64,000 nucleotides of DNA from Sphingopyxis macrogoltabida (GTDB lineage: Bacteria; Pseudomonadota; Alphaproteobacteria; Sphingomonadales; Sphingomonadaceae). The translations under genes were made by a program, and so were the position numbers. The stretch lies in assembly GCF_001314325.1 (NCBI RefSeq), contig NZ_CP009429.1:3658501-3722500 (forward strand), read 5' to 3'. Position 1 is the stretch's first letter. The number at the start of each line of letters is the position of its first letter. Positions 1-9,618 of the stretch are shown one piece after another. The notes under the pieces are model-generated. The model did no database searches, was not told the DNA's origin, and was given only the letters and a program-made list of their open reading frames with translations.

Positions 1-58
1 TACCGATTCTTGATGAATCGGGCCGATTCTGCCACACCAGACCAGCAAGGTATTCGGT

Positions 59-400
59 ATGCGCAAGATTGACCTTAAAAAGGCCCATTATGTGGGGCTC
101 GATCAGCGGATTGCGCCGCGTAGCGACGTCTATTGCCGCTTGCCCTTCGTTCTGCCCGACGGCCGGCAGGAAATGTGTACCTGCGTCAACATCAGCGCCG
201 ACGGCATGCTGATGCGTTACGAACGCGGGCTGGAGATCGGCGACCTCGTCGTCTTCCGCATGCCGATCATCGGCCGCACCTCGGCGAAGGTGATCTGGTC
301 GATCGGCGGCAAGACCGGCGTCCAGTTCGACAAGTCGATTTCGGTCGAGGATTATCTGCCGATGATCCGCGCCATGGGCGCACGCGGGGACGTCAACTAA
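59..400 (+). CDS. PilZ domain protein, probable c-di-GMP receptor
   Basis: This 113-residue protein is a single PilZ domain. Both c-di-GMP-binding signatures are visible: an RxxxR motif (RIAPR, about residues 17-21) and an N/DxSxxG motif (NISADG, about residues 44-49). It has no signal peptide or membrane segment, so it is probably a small cytoplasmic adaptor that changes partner behaviour when c-di-GMP binds. Its partner cannot be told from the sequence. It ends tail to tail with recG, overlapping it by 4 bp. An EAL phosphodiesterase lies 6 kb away but is not co-transcribed with it. Confidence 0.85.
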   Translation: MRKIDLKKAHYVGLDQRIAPRSDVYCRLPFVLPDGRQEMCTCVNISADGMLMRYERGLEIGDLVVFRMPIIGRTSAKVIWSIGGKTGVQFDKSISVEDYLPMIRAMGARGDVN

Positions 401-2463
401 CCACTCCGAAGCAGCGGCACCGCCGCATCGCGCTCGAACAGGTAAAGGCAAAGGCGCACCGCCTCGCCGCGTCCCCCCTCGATACCGCCGTCGCGTTCGA
501 CGAACAGCCGCGCATCGTCGTGCGCGACCGGCAGCAGCCGCACGAGCTGTTCGGGCGTCGCGACGCGATAATCGGCGTCGCCCGACTGCTTGAGCCCGAG
601 CAATTCGCCGCCGCCGCGCAGTTCCAGATCCTTCTCGGCGATCACGAAGCCGTCGTTGGTGTCGCGCATCAGCGCCAGCCGCTCGCGCGCGGTTTCCGAA
701 AGGTTTTGCGATCGCAGCAACAAGCACACCGATTTCGCTGCGCCGCGCCCGACGCGGCCGCGGAGCTGGTGAAGCTGCGCGAGCCCGAAATTCTCGGCAT
801 GTTCGACGATCATCAGGCTGGCGGCGGGCACATCGACGCCGACCTCGATCACCGTCGTCGCGACGAGGACGCCGATCTCGCCCGCCTGAAAGCGCGCCAT
901 CACCTCGTCCTTTTCCGGACCCTTCATCCGGCCGTGGACGAGCCCTACCCGGGCATCGCCCAGCCGTTCGCGAAGCAGGGCCGCGCGCTCCTTGGCGGCC
1001 GCCAGTTCGCTGCCTTCGCTTTCGGCGACAAGCGGGCACACCCAATAGGCCTGCGCCCCGGTCGCGAGATGACGATCGACCCCTTCGACCACATCGTCGA
1101 GCCGGTCGAGCGAGATAACACGCGTATCGACCGGTGTCCGCCCCGGCGGCATTTCGTCGAGCCGCGACACATCCATTTCGCCATGATTGGCGAGCAGCAG
1201 CGTGCGCGGGATCGGCGTCGCGGTCATCACCAGCAGGTGCGGCGGACGCTGTCCCTTGGCGGTGAGCATCAGCCGCTGCGCGACGCCGAAGCGGTGCTGT
1301 TCGTCGACGACGACCAGCGCCAGATCCTTGTAGGACACCGTTTGCTGGAAGATCGCATGCGTACCAACCAGAATGTCGATACTCCCGTCGGCGAGCCCCA
1401 TCAGCGTCGATTCGCGCGCCTTGCCCTTGTCGCGCCCGGTCAGGATCGCAAGGTTCACCGGCAACCCGCCGAGCATCCGCTGCAAGGTCGCATAATGCTG
1501 GCGCGCCAATATTTCGGTCGGGGCGAGCAGCGCCGCCTGCGTCCCCGCCTCGACCGCCGCCAGCATCGCGCGCAGTGCGACGAGCGTCTTGCCCGATCCG
1601 ACGTCGCCCTGCAGCATCCGCAGCATCGGCCGGTCCTGCGCCATGTCGCCTGCAATCTCGCGCCCGACGCGCTCCTGCGCCCCGGTCAGTCCAAACGGCA
1701 ATTGCAGCGCATCGGTCAGCCGCCCGTCGCCGGCAATCGCCCGGCCCTTGCGCGCTCGCAGCCCCTCGCGGATCAGCATCAGCGCGACCTGGCTCGCGAA
1801 AATCTCGTCATAGGCCAGCCGGTCGCGCGCCGCTTCGTCGCGCGGGCTCGCATGCGCGCGCGTCATCGCCTCGTGCCACGACGGCCAGCCACGCGCCGCG
1901 AGCAACGGCGCGTCGATCCATTCGGCGAGCTCGGGCCGCCGTTCGAGCGCCACCGCGCCAAGCTGCGACAGTCGCGCATTGGTCAGCCCCTCGGTTAGCG
2001 GATAGACCGGCTCGTGCACCGCGATCCCCGCCTCGTCGCCGGGTTCGGCGACATGGTCGGGGTGCACGATCTGGCGCATGTCGCCGTAAAGGTCGAGCCG
2101 TCCCGACACACGGCGCTTCTCGCCGAGCGGGAACAGCTTGCGCGCCAGCCCCGAAGTCCGCCCGAAATAGACGAGCCGGACATGGTCGCCGGCATCGTCG
2201 AACGCCTCGACCCCGAAGGGCGCGCGCGGGCTGCGGCCCGACCGGTAATCCTGCGCGGTGAGCTCGACGATGATCGTCTGTCCCGCCTGCGCCTGATCGA
2301 GCCGGTCGACCGGAAGGCGCGAGATCAGTCCCGTCGGCAAATGGAACAGCACATCGACCACGCGTTCGAGCCCGAGCCGCGTCAGCGGCTTGGCAAGCTG
2401 CGGCCCGACACCCTTGAGGTCGGTCAGCGCGGCAAAGAGCGGATTGAGTATCTCGGGTCGCAT
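397..2463 (-). CDS. recG: ATP-dependent DNA helicase RecG
   Basis: RecG remodels stalled replication forks and Holliday junctions by dsDNA translocation. The N-terminus carries the wedge/OB region (LKGVGPQLAKPL, then an OB-like fold). The helicase core follows, with Walker A GDVGSGKT, a DEQHRFG box and the helicase C motifs (TTVIEVGVDVP, QLRGRVGRG). The 688-residue length matches the family. The open frame reaches 22 codons further upstream, but family homology begins at MRPEILNPLF, so I place the start at 2463. The gene is divergent from sdhE-mfd, with an inverted repeat in the gap. Confidence 0.96.
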   Translation of the reverse strand: MRPEILNPLFAALTDLKGVGPQLAKPLTRLGLERVVDVLFHLPTGLISRLPVDRLDQAQAGQTIIVELTAQDYRSGRSPRAPFGVEAFDDAGDHVRLVYFGRTSGLARKLFPLGEKRRVSGRLDLYGDMRQIVHPDHVAEPGDEAGIAVHEPVYPLTEGLTNARLSQLGAVALERRPELAEWIDAPLLAARGWPSWHEAMTRAHASPRDEAARDRLAYDEIFASQVALMLIREGLRARKGRAIAGDGRLTDALQLPFGLTGAQERVGREIAGDMAQDRPMLRMLQGDVGSGKTLVALRAMLAAVEAGTQAALLAPTEILARQHYATLQRMLGGLPVNLAILTGRDKGKARESTLMGLADGSIDILVGTHAIFQQTVSYKDLALVVVDEQHRFGVAQRLMLTAKGQRPPHLLVMTATPIPRTLLLANHGEMDVSRLDEMPPGRTPVDTRVISLDRLDDVVEGVDRHLATGAQAYWVCPLVAESEGSELAAAKERAALLRERLGDARVGLVHGRMKGPEKDEVMARFQAGEIGVLVATTVIEVGVDVPAASLMIVEHAENFGLAQLHQLRGRVGRGAAKSVCLLLRSQNLSETARERLALMRDTNDGFVIAEKDLELRGGGELLGLKQSGDADYRVATPEQLVRLLPVAHDDARLFVERDGGIEGGRGEAVRLCLYLFERDAAVPLLRSG

Positions 2464-2499
2464 CGCTAGGGCGTGTCTAGCCTCGTCTTTCCGTTCGTG

Positions 2500-2563
2500 T
2501 CGAGCGAAGTCGAGACACCCCGATGGCAAGCGCCGGGCCGATGGGCATCTCGACTTCGCTCGA
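2500..2563. repeat. Intergenic inverted repeat (sphingomonad-type palindromic unit)
   Basis: Two perfect 16-base arms, TCGAGCGAAGTCGAGA at 2500-2515 and its reverse complement at 2548-2563, flank a 32-base spacer between the divergent recG and sdhE genes. Units of this kind are common between genes in sphingomonads. There is no evidence of coding. Confidence 0.7.
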
Positions 2564-2622
2564 TGCGAACGGGATGGGGAAAGTCCATCAACGCCTCGCC
2601 GGGCCGCTCAAGAAGAATCGCC

Positions 2623-2883
2623 ATGCAAGACCGTCTCAAACGCCTCAAATTCCGTGCCTGGCACCGCGGCACGCGCGAGGCCGATTATATGATCGGCGGC
2701 TTTTTCGACCGCTATTCGCCCGAATGGGGCGAGGCGGAGATCGCCTGGTATGAAATCGTCGTCGAGGAAGACGACGTCGATATCATGGCGTGGGCGCTCG
2801 GCACCGGCCATCCGCCGGCCCATCTCGACAACCCGCCGCTGATCGCCGCGATGCGCCGGCTGGACTATATTCCGCTGCCATGA
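2623..2883 (+). CDS. sdhE: Succinate dehydrogenase assembly factor SdhE (SDH5 family)
   Basis: This is a small (86 aa) SdhE/YgfY-family protein that helps attach FAD covalently to the flavoprotein subunit of succinate dehydrogenase or fumarate reductase. The family core is present: an N-terminal RLKFRAWHRGTRE helix containing RG, then the acidic ExEIAWYE region. The open frame extends upstream, but the ATG at 2623 gives the usual family length. The stop overlaps the mfd start (ATGA at 2880-2883), so the pair is probably translationally coupled. sdhE next to recG and mfd is a recurring alphaproteobacterial arrangement. Confidence 0.9.
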   Translation: MQDRLKRLKFRAWHRGTREADYMIGGFFDRYSPEWGEAEIAWYEIVVEEDDVDIMAWALGTGHPPAHLDNPPLIAAMRRLDYIPLP

Positions 2884-5800
2884 CCCGAAGCGCTGCCGAC
2901 ATCTTCGCCGCCATCGCGCCGGCATCGGCGCCGCTGACGCTGGCGCGCGCCGCCGACGGCTTCCTGCCGCTGCTGCTCGCCGACCTCGCGCGCGCCAGCG
3001 ACAAGCGTCTCGTCTATGTCGCCACCGACGATGCCGCGATGCAGGCGGTCGCCGACGCGGCGCCTTTCTTCGCGCCCGACCTGATCGTCCACCGCTTTCC
3101 GGCATGGGATTGCCTGCCCTATGACCGCGCGGGGCCCTCGATGCGCGCCAGCGCCGACCGGCTGGCGACGCTTTCGGCGTTGCAGGCACCGCCGAAACGC
3201 GGCGAACTGATCCTGACCACCGTCGCCGCGATTACCCAGCGCACCCTCACCCCCTTCCGCATCCGCCAGCTCGCGACGACGCTCGCGCCGGGGCAGCGGA
3301 TCGACCGCGACGCGCTCGCCGACCTGCTCGTCGCCAATGGTTTCAGCCGCGTCGACACCGTCGCCGATCAGGGCGAGTTCGCGGTGCGCGGCGGCATCCT
3401 CGACCTCTTCCCGGCGGGCGAGGAAACGGGCCTGCGCGTCGATTTCTTCGGCGACGAGATCGAGAGCATCCGCCGCTTCGACCCCGCCGACCAGCGCAGC
3501 CTTGGCCCTGCCAAGGCGCTGCAATTGCTGCCCGCCGCCGAGACCCTGCTCGATCAGGACACGATCAAACGCTTCCGCTCGTCATACCGCGAACTGTTCG
3601 GCGCGCAGGCGACCGGCGACCCGCTCTATCGGGCGGTCAGCGAGGGGCGTCGTCAGGCGGGCATGGATCATTGGCTGCCGCTGTTCGAGGAACGGCTGGC
3701 GACCCTGTTCGACCATATCGACGGCGCGACGCCGGTGCTGCGCGGCCACCGCACCGAGGCGACCGCCGAGACGCGCTTTGCGGCAATTGCCGACTATCAT
3801 GCGAACCGTGTCGCCGCCGAGCGCGAATCGCCGGGCAGCTATCGCCCGCTGGCGCCCGAGACGCTCTACCTGACCGAAGCCGAGTGGGCGGCAGCATCGA
3901 CGCAGCGCCCGATCCATGTCGTCACGCCGTTCGATGTGCCCCCGGCGGCAACGGTCGTCGACCTCGAAACCTTCGCGGCGCGCGATTTCACCCCCGAACG
4001 CACCGCCGACCTCAACGTCTATGACAAGGTCGCCGACCATCTGTCGGACGAGCGCCGCAAGGGGCGCAAGACGATCATCGCGAGCTATTCGGGCGGTGCG
4101 CGCGAGCGCCTGTCGGGGCTGCTCCGCGATCACGGCGTCACCTCGCTGGCGCCGGCCGAGAGCTGGCAGGACGCGCTCGGCACCGCCTCGTCGGAAAGCG
4201 GCGGCGCGACTGCGATGGTCGTTCTCCCGCTCGATCACGGCTTCGCCTCCGACGCGATCAGCCTGCTCACCGAACAGGATATTCTCGGCGAGCGCCTCGT
4301 CCGCCGCCAGAAGCGCCGCAAGAGCGCCGACGCCTTCCTCGCCGAGCTCGCGACGCTCAGCGTCGGCGACCTCGTCGTCCACCTCGATCACGGCATCGGC
4401 CGCTATGAGGGGCTGACGCAAATCCCCGTCGGCAACAGCCCGCACGATTGCGTCGCGCTCACTTACGCCGGCGGCGACAAGCTTTACGTCCCCGTTGAAA
4501 ATCTCGACGTCCTGTCGCGCTACGGCGGCGAGAGCGACGGCGTCGGGCTCGACAAGCTCGGCGGCGAAGCCTGGCAGCGCCGCAAGGCGCGGATGAAGGA
4601 ACGCATCCGCGAGATTGCGGGCGAATTGCTCGCGACCGCGGCGCAGCGCGCGCTCCGTGCCGGCGAAGTGCTGGCGCAGGATGCCGCCTATCCGGCTTTT
4701 GCCGACCGTTTCCCCTATCAGGAAACCGACGATCAGGACCGCGCGATCGGCGACGTCCTCGAAGACCTCGCCTCGGGCCGCCCGATGGACCGGCTCGTCT
4801 GCGGCGACGTCGGCTTCGGCAAGACCGAGGTCGCGCTGCGCGCCGCCTTCGTCGCCGCGATGGCGGGGGTGCAGGTTGCGGTCGTCGTCCCGACGACCCT
4901 GCTCGCGCGCCAGCACTACACGAATTTCGTCGAGCGCTTCAAAGGCTTCCCGGTCAACATCGGCCGCCTGTCGCGCCTCGTTCCCGCCGCCGAGGCCGCG
5001 AAGACCCGCGACGGCCTCGCCAGCGGCCAGATCGACATCGTCGTCGGCACCCATGCCGTGATCGCCAAGGCGGTCGAATTCAAAAACCTCGGCCTCGTCA
5101 TCGTCGACGAGGAGCAGCGCTTCGGCGTCGTCCACAAGGAGCGGCTGAAACAGCTCAAGGCCGACGTCCACGTCCTCACCCTCACCGCGACCCCGATCCC
5201 GCGCACCTTGCAGATGGCGATGTCGGGCCTCCGCGAACTCAGCGTCATCCAGACGCCGCCGGTCGACCGCCTCGCGGTCCGCACCTATGTGGCACCATGG
5301 GACCCCGTCGTCATCCGCGAGGCGCTGCTCCGCGAGCATGACCGCGGCGGCCAGAGCTTCTTCGTCACCCCGCGGATCAAGGATCTTCCCGATATCGAGG
5401 AGTTTCTGCGCAGCCGCGTCCCCGAAATCAAATATGTCGTCGCGCACGGCCAGATGGCGCCGGGCGAGGTCGAGGAGCGGATGAGCGCCTTTTACGACCG
5501 CAAATATGATGTGCTCGTTTCGACGACGATCGTCGAGAGCGGGCTCGATATCCCGAGCGCGAACACGCTGGTCGTCCACCGCGCCGACCGCTTCGGCCTC
5601 GCCCAGCTCTACCAGCTCCGCGGCCGCGTCGGGCGATCGAAGACCCGCGCCTATGCCTATCTCACCACGCTCGAGGGCGGCGCGATCACCGACACCGCCG
5701 AAAAAAGGCTCAAGCTGCTCGGCGATCTCGATACGCTGGGGGCGGGGTTCCAGCTCGCCAGCCACGACCTCGACATTCGCGGTGCGGGCAATCTCGTCGG

Positions 5801-6374
5801 CGACGAACAGTCGGGGCATATTCGCGAGGTCGGCTTCGAACTCTATCAGTCGATGCTCGAGGAAGCGATCCTCGTCGCCAAGGCCGAGGGCATGGGCGCC
5901 GCGCCGCCGCGCGAAGCGCTGTCGCCGGTGATCACCGTCGATGCGCCGATCCTGATCCCCGAGGATTATGTCCCCGACCTGCCGCTGCGTATGGCGCTCT
6001 ATCGCCGTCTCAACGAGGCTGGCGACCGCCCGGCGCTCGACGCCTTTGCGGCCGAAATGATCGACCGCTTCGGCCCGCTGCCGCCTGAAACCGCGAACCT
6101 GATCCAGCTCATGGAGATTAAGGCGAACGCCAAGGCGGCGGGGATCGCCAAACTCGACGTCGGGACCAAGGGGGCGCTGGTGAGCTTCCACGGCGACCAG
6201 TTCGCGAACGTCCCGGGCCTCATCGCCTATGTCGAACGCTTGAAGGGCCGCGCGCGCATTCGCCCCGACAACAAGCTGTCGGTGAGCGGCGACTGGGTCA
6301 GCACGGGCTCGCGGCTGAACGGCGCGCTGCAACTGTCAAAGGGATTGGGGAAGCTGGCGCGGCAGGCTACCTAG
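2880..6374 (+). CDS. mfd: Transcription-repair coupling factor Mfd
   Basis: Mfd removes RNA polymerase stalled at DNA damage and recruits UvrA. The UvrB-homology module is N-terminal (FPAWDCLPYDRAGPS). The RNA-polymerase-interacting region follows (GDLVVHLDHGIGRYEGL). Next comes the RecG-like translocase with Walker A GDVGFGKTE, DEEQRFG and GRVGRSKTRAYAYL, then the C-terminal regulatory domain. The 1164-residue length is typical. The start at 2880 overlaps the sdhE stop; an upstream in-frame start would lie inside sdhE and lacks homology. Confidence 0.97.
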   Translation: MTRSAADIFAAIAPASAPLTLARAADGFLPLLLADLARASDKRLVYVATDDAAMQAVADAAPFFAPDLIVHRFPAWDCLPYDRAGPSMRASADRLATLSALQAPPKRGELILTTVAAITQRTLTPFRIRQLATTLAPGQRIDRDALADLLVANGFSRVDTVADQGEFAVRGGILDLFPAGEETGLRVDFFGDEIESIRRFDPADQRSLGPAKALQLLPAAETLLDQDTIKRFRSSYRELFGAQATGDPLYRAVSEGRRQAGMDHWLPLFEERLATLFDHIDGATPVLRGHRTEATAETRFAAIADYHANRVAAERESPGSYRPLAPETLYLTEAEWAAASTQRPIHVVTPFDVPPAATVVDLETFAARDFTPERTADLNVYDKVADHLSDERRKGRKTIIASYSGGARERLSGLLRDHGVTSLAPAESWQDALGTASSESGGATAMVVLPLDHGFASDAISLLTEQDILGERLVRRQKRRKSADAFLAELATLSVGDLVVHLDHGIGRYEGLTQIPVGNSPHDCVALTYAGGDKLYVPVENLDVLSRYGGESDGVGLDKLGGEAWQRRKARMKERIREIAGELLATAAQRALRAGEVLAQDAAYPAFADRFPYQETDDQDRAIGDVLEDLASGRPMDRLVCGDVGFGKTEVALRAAFVAAMAGVQVAVVVPTTLLARQHYTNFVERFKGFPVNIGRLSRLVPAAEAAKTRDGLASGQIDIVVGTHAVIAKAVEFKNLGLVIVDEEQRFGVVHKERLKQLKADVHVLTLTATPIPRTLQMAMSGLRELSVIQTPPVDRLAVRTYVAPWDPVVIREALLREHDRGGQSFFVTPRIKDLPDIEEFLRSRVPEIKYVVAHGQMAPGEVEERMSAFYDRKYDVLVSTTIVESGLDIPSANTLVVHRADRFGLAQLYQLRGRVGRSKTRAYAYLTTLEGGAITDTAEKRLKLLGDLDTLGAGFQLASHDLDIRGAGNLVGDEQSGHIREVGFELYQSMLEEAILVAKAEGMGAAPPREALSPVITVDAPILIPEDYVPDLPLRMALYRRLNEAGDRPALDAFAAEMIDRFGPLPPETANLIQLMEIKANAKAAGIAKLDVGTKGALVSFHGDQFANVPGLIAYVERLKGRARIRPDNKLSVSGDWVSTGSRLNGALQLSKGLGKLARQAT

Positions 6375-6397
6375 GCTTAACCATCGCCTCCCAACAT

Positions 6398-6477
6398 TGT
6401 CATTCCCGCGAAAGCGGGAACCCAGGGGTGGAGTAGGCCGACGCACGCTCTGGATCCCCGCTTTCGCGGGGATGACA
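6398..6477. repeat. Intergenic inverted repeat (CCCGCGAAAGCGGG type)
   Basis: Imperfect inverted arms (TGTCATTCCCGCGAAAGC at 6398 and its counterpart ending at 6477) surround a short variable centre. Each arm is itself a small hairpin. The unit sits between the convergent ends of mfd and the EAL gene, where it could act as a bidirectional terminator or mRNA-stabilising structure. The pair at 33142-33230 has the same architecture with a different arm sequence. Confidence 0.7.
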
Positions 6478-6495
6478 AATTTGGCGGGGCGACGC

Positions 6496-7692
6496 TTAAT
6501 TCATCAACGCCAACAACTGGTCACCCGGCACCGGCCCCGATTTCAGGAACCCCTGCCAGGTCGCCACGCCGATCTCGGCCAGCCGCGCCAGTTGCCGTTC
6601 GTTCTCGATCCCCTCGGCCACCACCAGCAGCCCCAGCGCTCGCGCGAGGTCGACGATCGCGCGCACGACGATGCGGTCGCGGTCGCTGCCATCGATCGTG
6701 CGGGTAAAGCCGCTGTCGATCTTGAGGTAATCAATCGGCAGCCGCGCCAGCAGCGACAGGCTGGAATAGCCGGTGCCGAAATCGTCGATCGCGATCGCAC
6801 AGCCGAGCGCGCGGATCTGCGCGAGCTGCGCCGCGGCGCTCGCCGGATCGCTGAGCATCGCCTGTTCGGTGAGCTCGAGCGTCAGGCGGTCGGGGTCGAC
6901 CCCCGCCTGTTTCGCCATCGCCGCAAACCGATCGGCGAATTCGGGATCGCCAAGATCGGCGGCGGTGATGTTGAGCGAGACACGCAGCTTGCCGAGCGCC
7001 TTCGGCCATTTCGCCATTTCGGCGAGCGCAACGCGGTGCGCATGCTCGGTCAGCTCGCATTCCATCCGCGCCGCCCGCGCCGCGGTGACAAGCGCGCCCG
7101 CGCCGAGCAGCCCCAGTTCGGGATGCTGCCAGCGCAGCAGCGCCTCGACCCCGGTCATCGCGCCGCTCGCGACATCATATTGCGGCTGATAGAAGATGAC
7201 GACCTCGCCCTGCGACAGCGCGGCATGCACCATTGCCCCGTCGCGCGCCGACGCCGGGCGCGCGAGCTGATCGCTGGCGCTGCGGAGTTGCTCGGCGACC
7301 GGCTCGTCGCGCGTGATCAGCGCCGCCGCGATGCGGATCGCCAGCCGGCCGTTGGGGTCGCCGACCATCGGTTCCGCGAGCGCAACATGCAAAGCGCGCT
7401 CCTGCGCGCGCAAGGCGCCCAGCGACAGCGCCGCCGCGGGTACGATCAGAAAACGCGGCCCGTCGAGCCGGTCGACATGCGCCCCCTGCCCGAACTCGTC
7501 GCCGGTAAAATTCTCCAGCCGCCGCCCGACCTCGTCGAGCACGGCGTCGCCCGCCGCCGTCCCCGCGCTGTTGTTGATCCGCGCCAGCTGGTCGACCTGC
7601 ACCAATATCACGCCGACGTCGGCATCATGCCGGCCATGGAGCGTTTCGAGATGGCCGACGGCGGCCGCAAATGTGTCGGGTAGGCGATTCAT
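6496..7692 (-). CDS. EAL-domain c-di-GMP phosphodiesterase with degenerate GGDEF-like domain
   Basis: The N-terminal ~160 residues look like a GGDEF fold, but the signature motif is absent, so this half is likely catalytically dead and possibly regulatory. The C-terminal EAL domain keeps its key motifs: GVEALLRWQHPE, SLNIT, LELTEQ, IDDFGTGYSSL, LKIDSGF, VAEGIE and the WQGF glutamine. Hydrolysis of c-di-GMP to pGpG is therefore expected. No membrane segment or signal peptide is seen. The start at 7692 leaves 60 bp to the divergent moaA; an ATG at 7704 is an alternative. The open frame continues across moaA, but that part is a shadow. Confidence 0.88.
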   Translation of the reverse strand: MNRLPDTFAAAVGHLETLHGRHDADVGVILVQVDQLARINNSAGTAAGDAVLDEVGRRLENFTGDEFGQGAHVDRLDGPRFLIVPAAALSLGALRAQERALHVALAEPMVGDPNGRLAIRIAAALITRDEPVAEQLRSASDQLARPASARDGAMVHAALSQGEVVIFYQPQYDVASGAMTGVEALLRWQHPELGLLGAGALVTAARAARMECELTEHAHRVALAEMAKWPKALGKLRVSLNITAADLGDPEFADRFAAMAKQAGVDPDRLTLELTEQAMLSDPASAAAQLAQIRALGCAIAIDDFGTGYSSLSLLARLPIDYLKIDSGFTRTIDGSDRDRIVVRAIVDLARALGLLVVAEGIENERQLARLAEIGVATWQGFLKSGPVPGDQLLALMN

Positions 7693-7752
7693 TGGCGCCC
7701 CCATAGCAGGCATTGCTTGCCAAACGCTTCCCTTTTGCATCACAATCACCCG

Positions 7753-8766
7753 ATGAGCGCAGTTTCGGACTCCAACGCTGCCACGCTGACCGACGGCCAT
7801 GGCCGCCGGATCACCTATCTGCGCCTGTCGGTGACCGATCGCTGCGACCTGCGCTGCCGCTATTGCATGGCCGAGCATATGAGTTTCCTCCCCCGCTCGG
7901 CGGTGCTCAGCATCGAGGAAATGGCGGAGCTTGCTGAGCGCTTCGTCGCGCGCGGTATTCGCCGTATTCGTCTTACCGGAGGCGAGCCGCTCGTCCGGCG
8001 CGGCATCGACACGCTCGCGACGCGCCTCGGCGCGATGATCGGCCATGGCCTCGACGAGCTGACCCTGACCACCAACGGCATGCGGCTTGCCGAATATGCG
8101 CCGATGCTCGCGGAGGCCGGGGTGCGGCGGATCAACGTCAGCCTCGACACGCTCGATCCCGACACCTTCCGCCACATCACCCGCGTCGGCGACGTCGCGG
8201 TGGCGCTGCAAGGGATTGCCGCGGCGCGGGCCGCCGGGCTCGACGTCAAGATCAACATGGTCGCGCTCGCCGGGCTCAACGAGGACCAGTTGCTGCCGAT
8301 GCTCGACCATTGCGCCGCGATGGGCTGCGACCTGACGCTCATCGAGACGATGCCGCTCGGCGAGATCGGCGAGGACCGCAGCGATCATTATATCCCGCTC
8401 CACCAGTTCGTCGCGCCGCTGCGTGCCGAACGCTTCATCTATCCGGTCGACAAGCGCACCGGCGGCCCCGCGCGCTATTTCGCGGTCGAAGGAAGTCCGG
8501 TGACGCTCGGCCTGATCACGCCGCTCAGCGACAATTTCTGCGCGACGTGCAACCGCATCCGGCTGACCGTCGAGGGCCGCATCTATATGTGCCTCGGGCA
8601 GGACGACCATATCGACCTGCGCGCCGCGCTGCGCGACGGCGGCATCGGAACGGTTGACGGCTTGATCGACCGCGCATTGGCTGGCAAACCCCGCGCGCAT
8701 GACTTTCATATCGAACGGGAGTCCAAACCGGCGGTCGCGCGTCATATGAGTGCAACGGGCGGGTGA
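7753..8766 (+). CDS. moaA: GTP 3',8-cyclase MoaA (molybdenum cofactor biosynthesis)
   Basis: MoaA is a radical SAM enzyme that converts GTP to (8S)-3',8-cyclo-7,8-dihydroguanosine 5'-triphosphate, the first step to molybdopterin. The N-terminal cluster motif CDLRCRYC (Cys31, Cys35, Cys38) and the C-terminal cluster cysteines (263, 266, 280) are present. The protein ends in the conserved GG needed for activity. Its length is 337 aa. I chose the ATG at 7753 because upstream residues are not family-like. Other mo- genes are not in the window. Confidence 0.95.
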   Translation: MSAVSDSNAATLTDGHGRRITYLRLSVTDRCDLRCRYCMAEHMSFLPRSAVLSIEEMAELAERFVARGIRRIRLTGGEPLVRRGIDTLATRLGAMIGHGLDELTLTTNGMRLAEYAPMLAEAGVRRINVSLDTLDPDTFRHITRVGDVAVALQGIAAARAAGLDVKINMVALAGLNEDQLLPMLDHCAAMGCDLTLIETMPLGEIGEDRSDHYIPLHQFVAPLRAERFIYPVDKRTGGPARYFAVEGSPVTLGLITPLSDNFCATCNRIRLTVEGRIYMCLGQDDHIDLRAALRDGGIGTVDGLIDRALAGKPRAHDFHIERESKPAVARHMSATGG

Positions 8767-8789
8767 AATCCGCCCGCGAGGGGACCAAT

Positions 8790-9560
8790 ATGCAACGCAA
8801 GATCGCGCTCGTCGCATCGAACGCGCCCGCCGCCGAAGAGGCCGAGGCCGAACTGCGGCCGCTTTACGACTTCGTCGACTTGCACGAGGCCGACATGCTG
8901 ATCGCGCTCGGCGGCGACGGCTTCCTGCTTCATATGCTCCACCAGCTGCTCGACCAGCGCCGCAGCCTGCCGGTGTTCGGCATGAACCGCGGCACCATCG
9001 GCTTCCTGATGAACGAATTCCGCGTCGAGGGATTGCTCGACCGGATCGCGGCGGCGCGCCCCTTCCTCATCCATCCGCTGTCGGGCGACATCACGACGAT
9101 CAGCGGCGAGCGCCACATCCTGCCCGCGATCAACGAAATTTCGCTGCTTCGCGAAACGCGGCAGGCCGCGAAGCTCGAGGTGTTGATCAACGAAAAGATG
9201 ATGCTCGAGGAGCTCGCCTGCGACGGCGTGCTGGTGTCGACCCCCGCCGGATCGACCGCCTATAATCTCAGCGCCAACGGGCCGATCCTGCCGCTCGATT
9301 CGGCGATGCTCGCGCTGACCCCGATCAGCCCCTTCCGGCCGCGGCGCTGGCGCGGCGCGCTCGTCCCCGAATCGACGAGCATCCGTTTCAACGTCCGCGA
9401 GGCCGCAAAACGCCCGGTCAGCGCGGTCGCCGACCAGCGCGAAATCCGCGACGTAAAGACCGTTCTCGTCACCACGGACCGCAGCCGCCCGCTGACGTTG
9501 CTGTTCGATCCCGACCAGGGCCTCGACGAACGCATCGCGATGGAACAATTTATCGTTTGA
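8790..9560 (+). CDS. nadK: NAD kinase
   Basis: NAD kinase phosphorylates NAD to NADP with ATP. The family motifs are clear: GGDG (residues 41-44), NRGTIGFL, and the NAD-binding stretch TPAGSTAYNLSANGP. The length is 256 aa. The ATG at 8790 follows a GAGGGGA ribosome-binding site; a GTG at 8763, overlapping the moaA stop, is possible but adds only nine non-conserved residues. It probably shares a transcript with moaA. Confidence 0.94.
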   Translation: MQRKIALVASNAPAAEEAEAELRPLYDFVDLHEADMLIALGGDGFLLHMLHQLLDQRRSLPVFGMNRGTIGFLMNEFRVEGLLDRIAAARPFLIHPLSGDITTISGERHILPAINEISLLRETRQAAKLEVLINEKMMLEELACDGVLVSTPAGSTAYNLSANGPILPLDSAMLALTPISPFRPRRWRGALVPESTSIRFNVREAAKRPVSAVADQREIRDVKTVLVTTDRSRPLTLLFDPDQGLDERIAMEQFIV

Positions 9561-9594
9561 GGCCTTGCAAATTCCGCCAAGCGACGGCAAAGGG

Positions 9595-9614
9595 GCCGCC
9601 TTCGCTTCGGCGGC
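9595..9614 (+). terminator. GC-rich hairpin between nadK and tRNA-Asn
   Basis: GCCGCC (9595-9600) and GGCGGC (9609-9614) can pair around an 8-base loop just after nadK. No T-run follows, so intrinsic termination is uncertain; it may mark the tRNA leader. Confidence 0.3.
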
Positions 9615-9618
9615 GTGT

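Noticed and set aside
3582..6332. A 916-codon open frame opposite mfd (and similar long frames opposite recG, pitA and both TonB receptor genes)
   Set aside because: These are high-GC antisense shadows: no family resemblance, Arg/Ala/Asp-rich composition, and they lie fully over well-recognised genes.
7693..8817. Extension of the EAL frame across moaA
   Set aside because: The residues before 7692 are not domain-like and overlap a certain moaA gene on the other strand.
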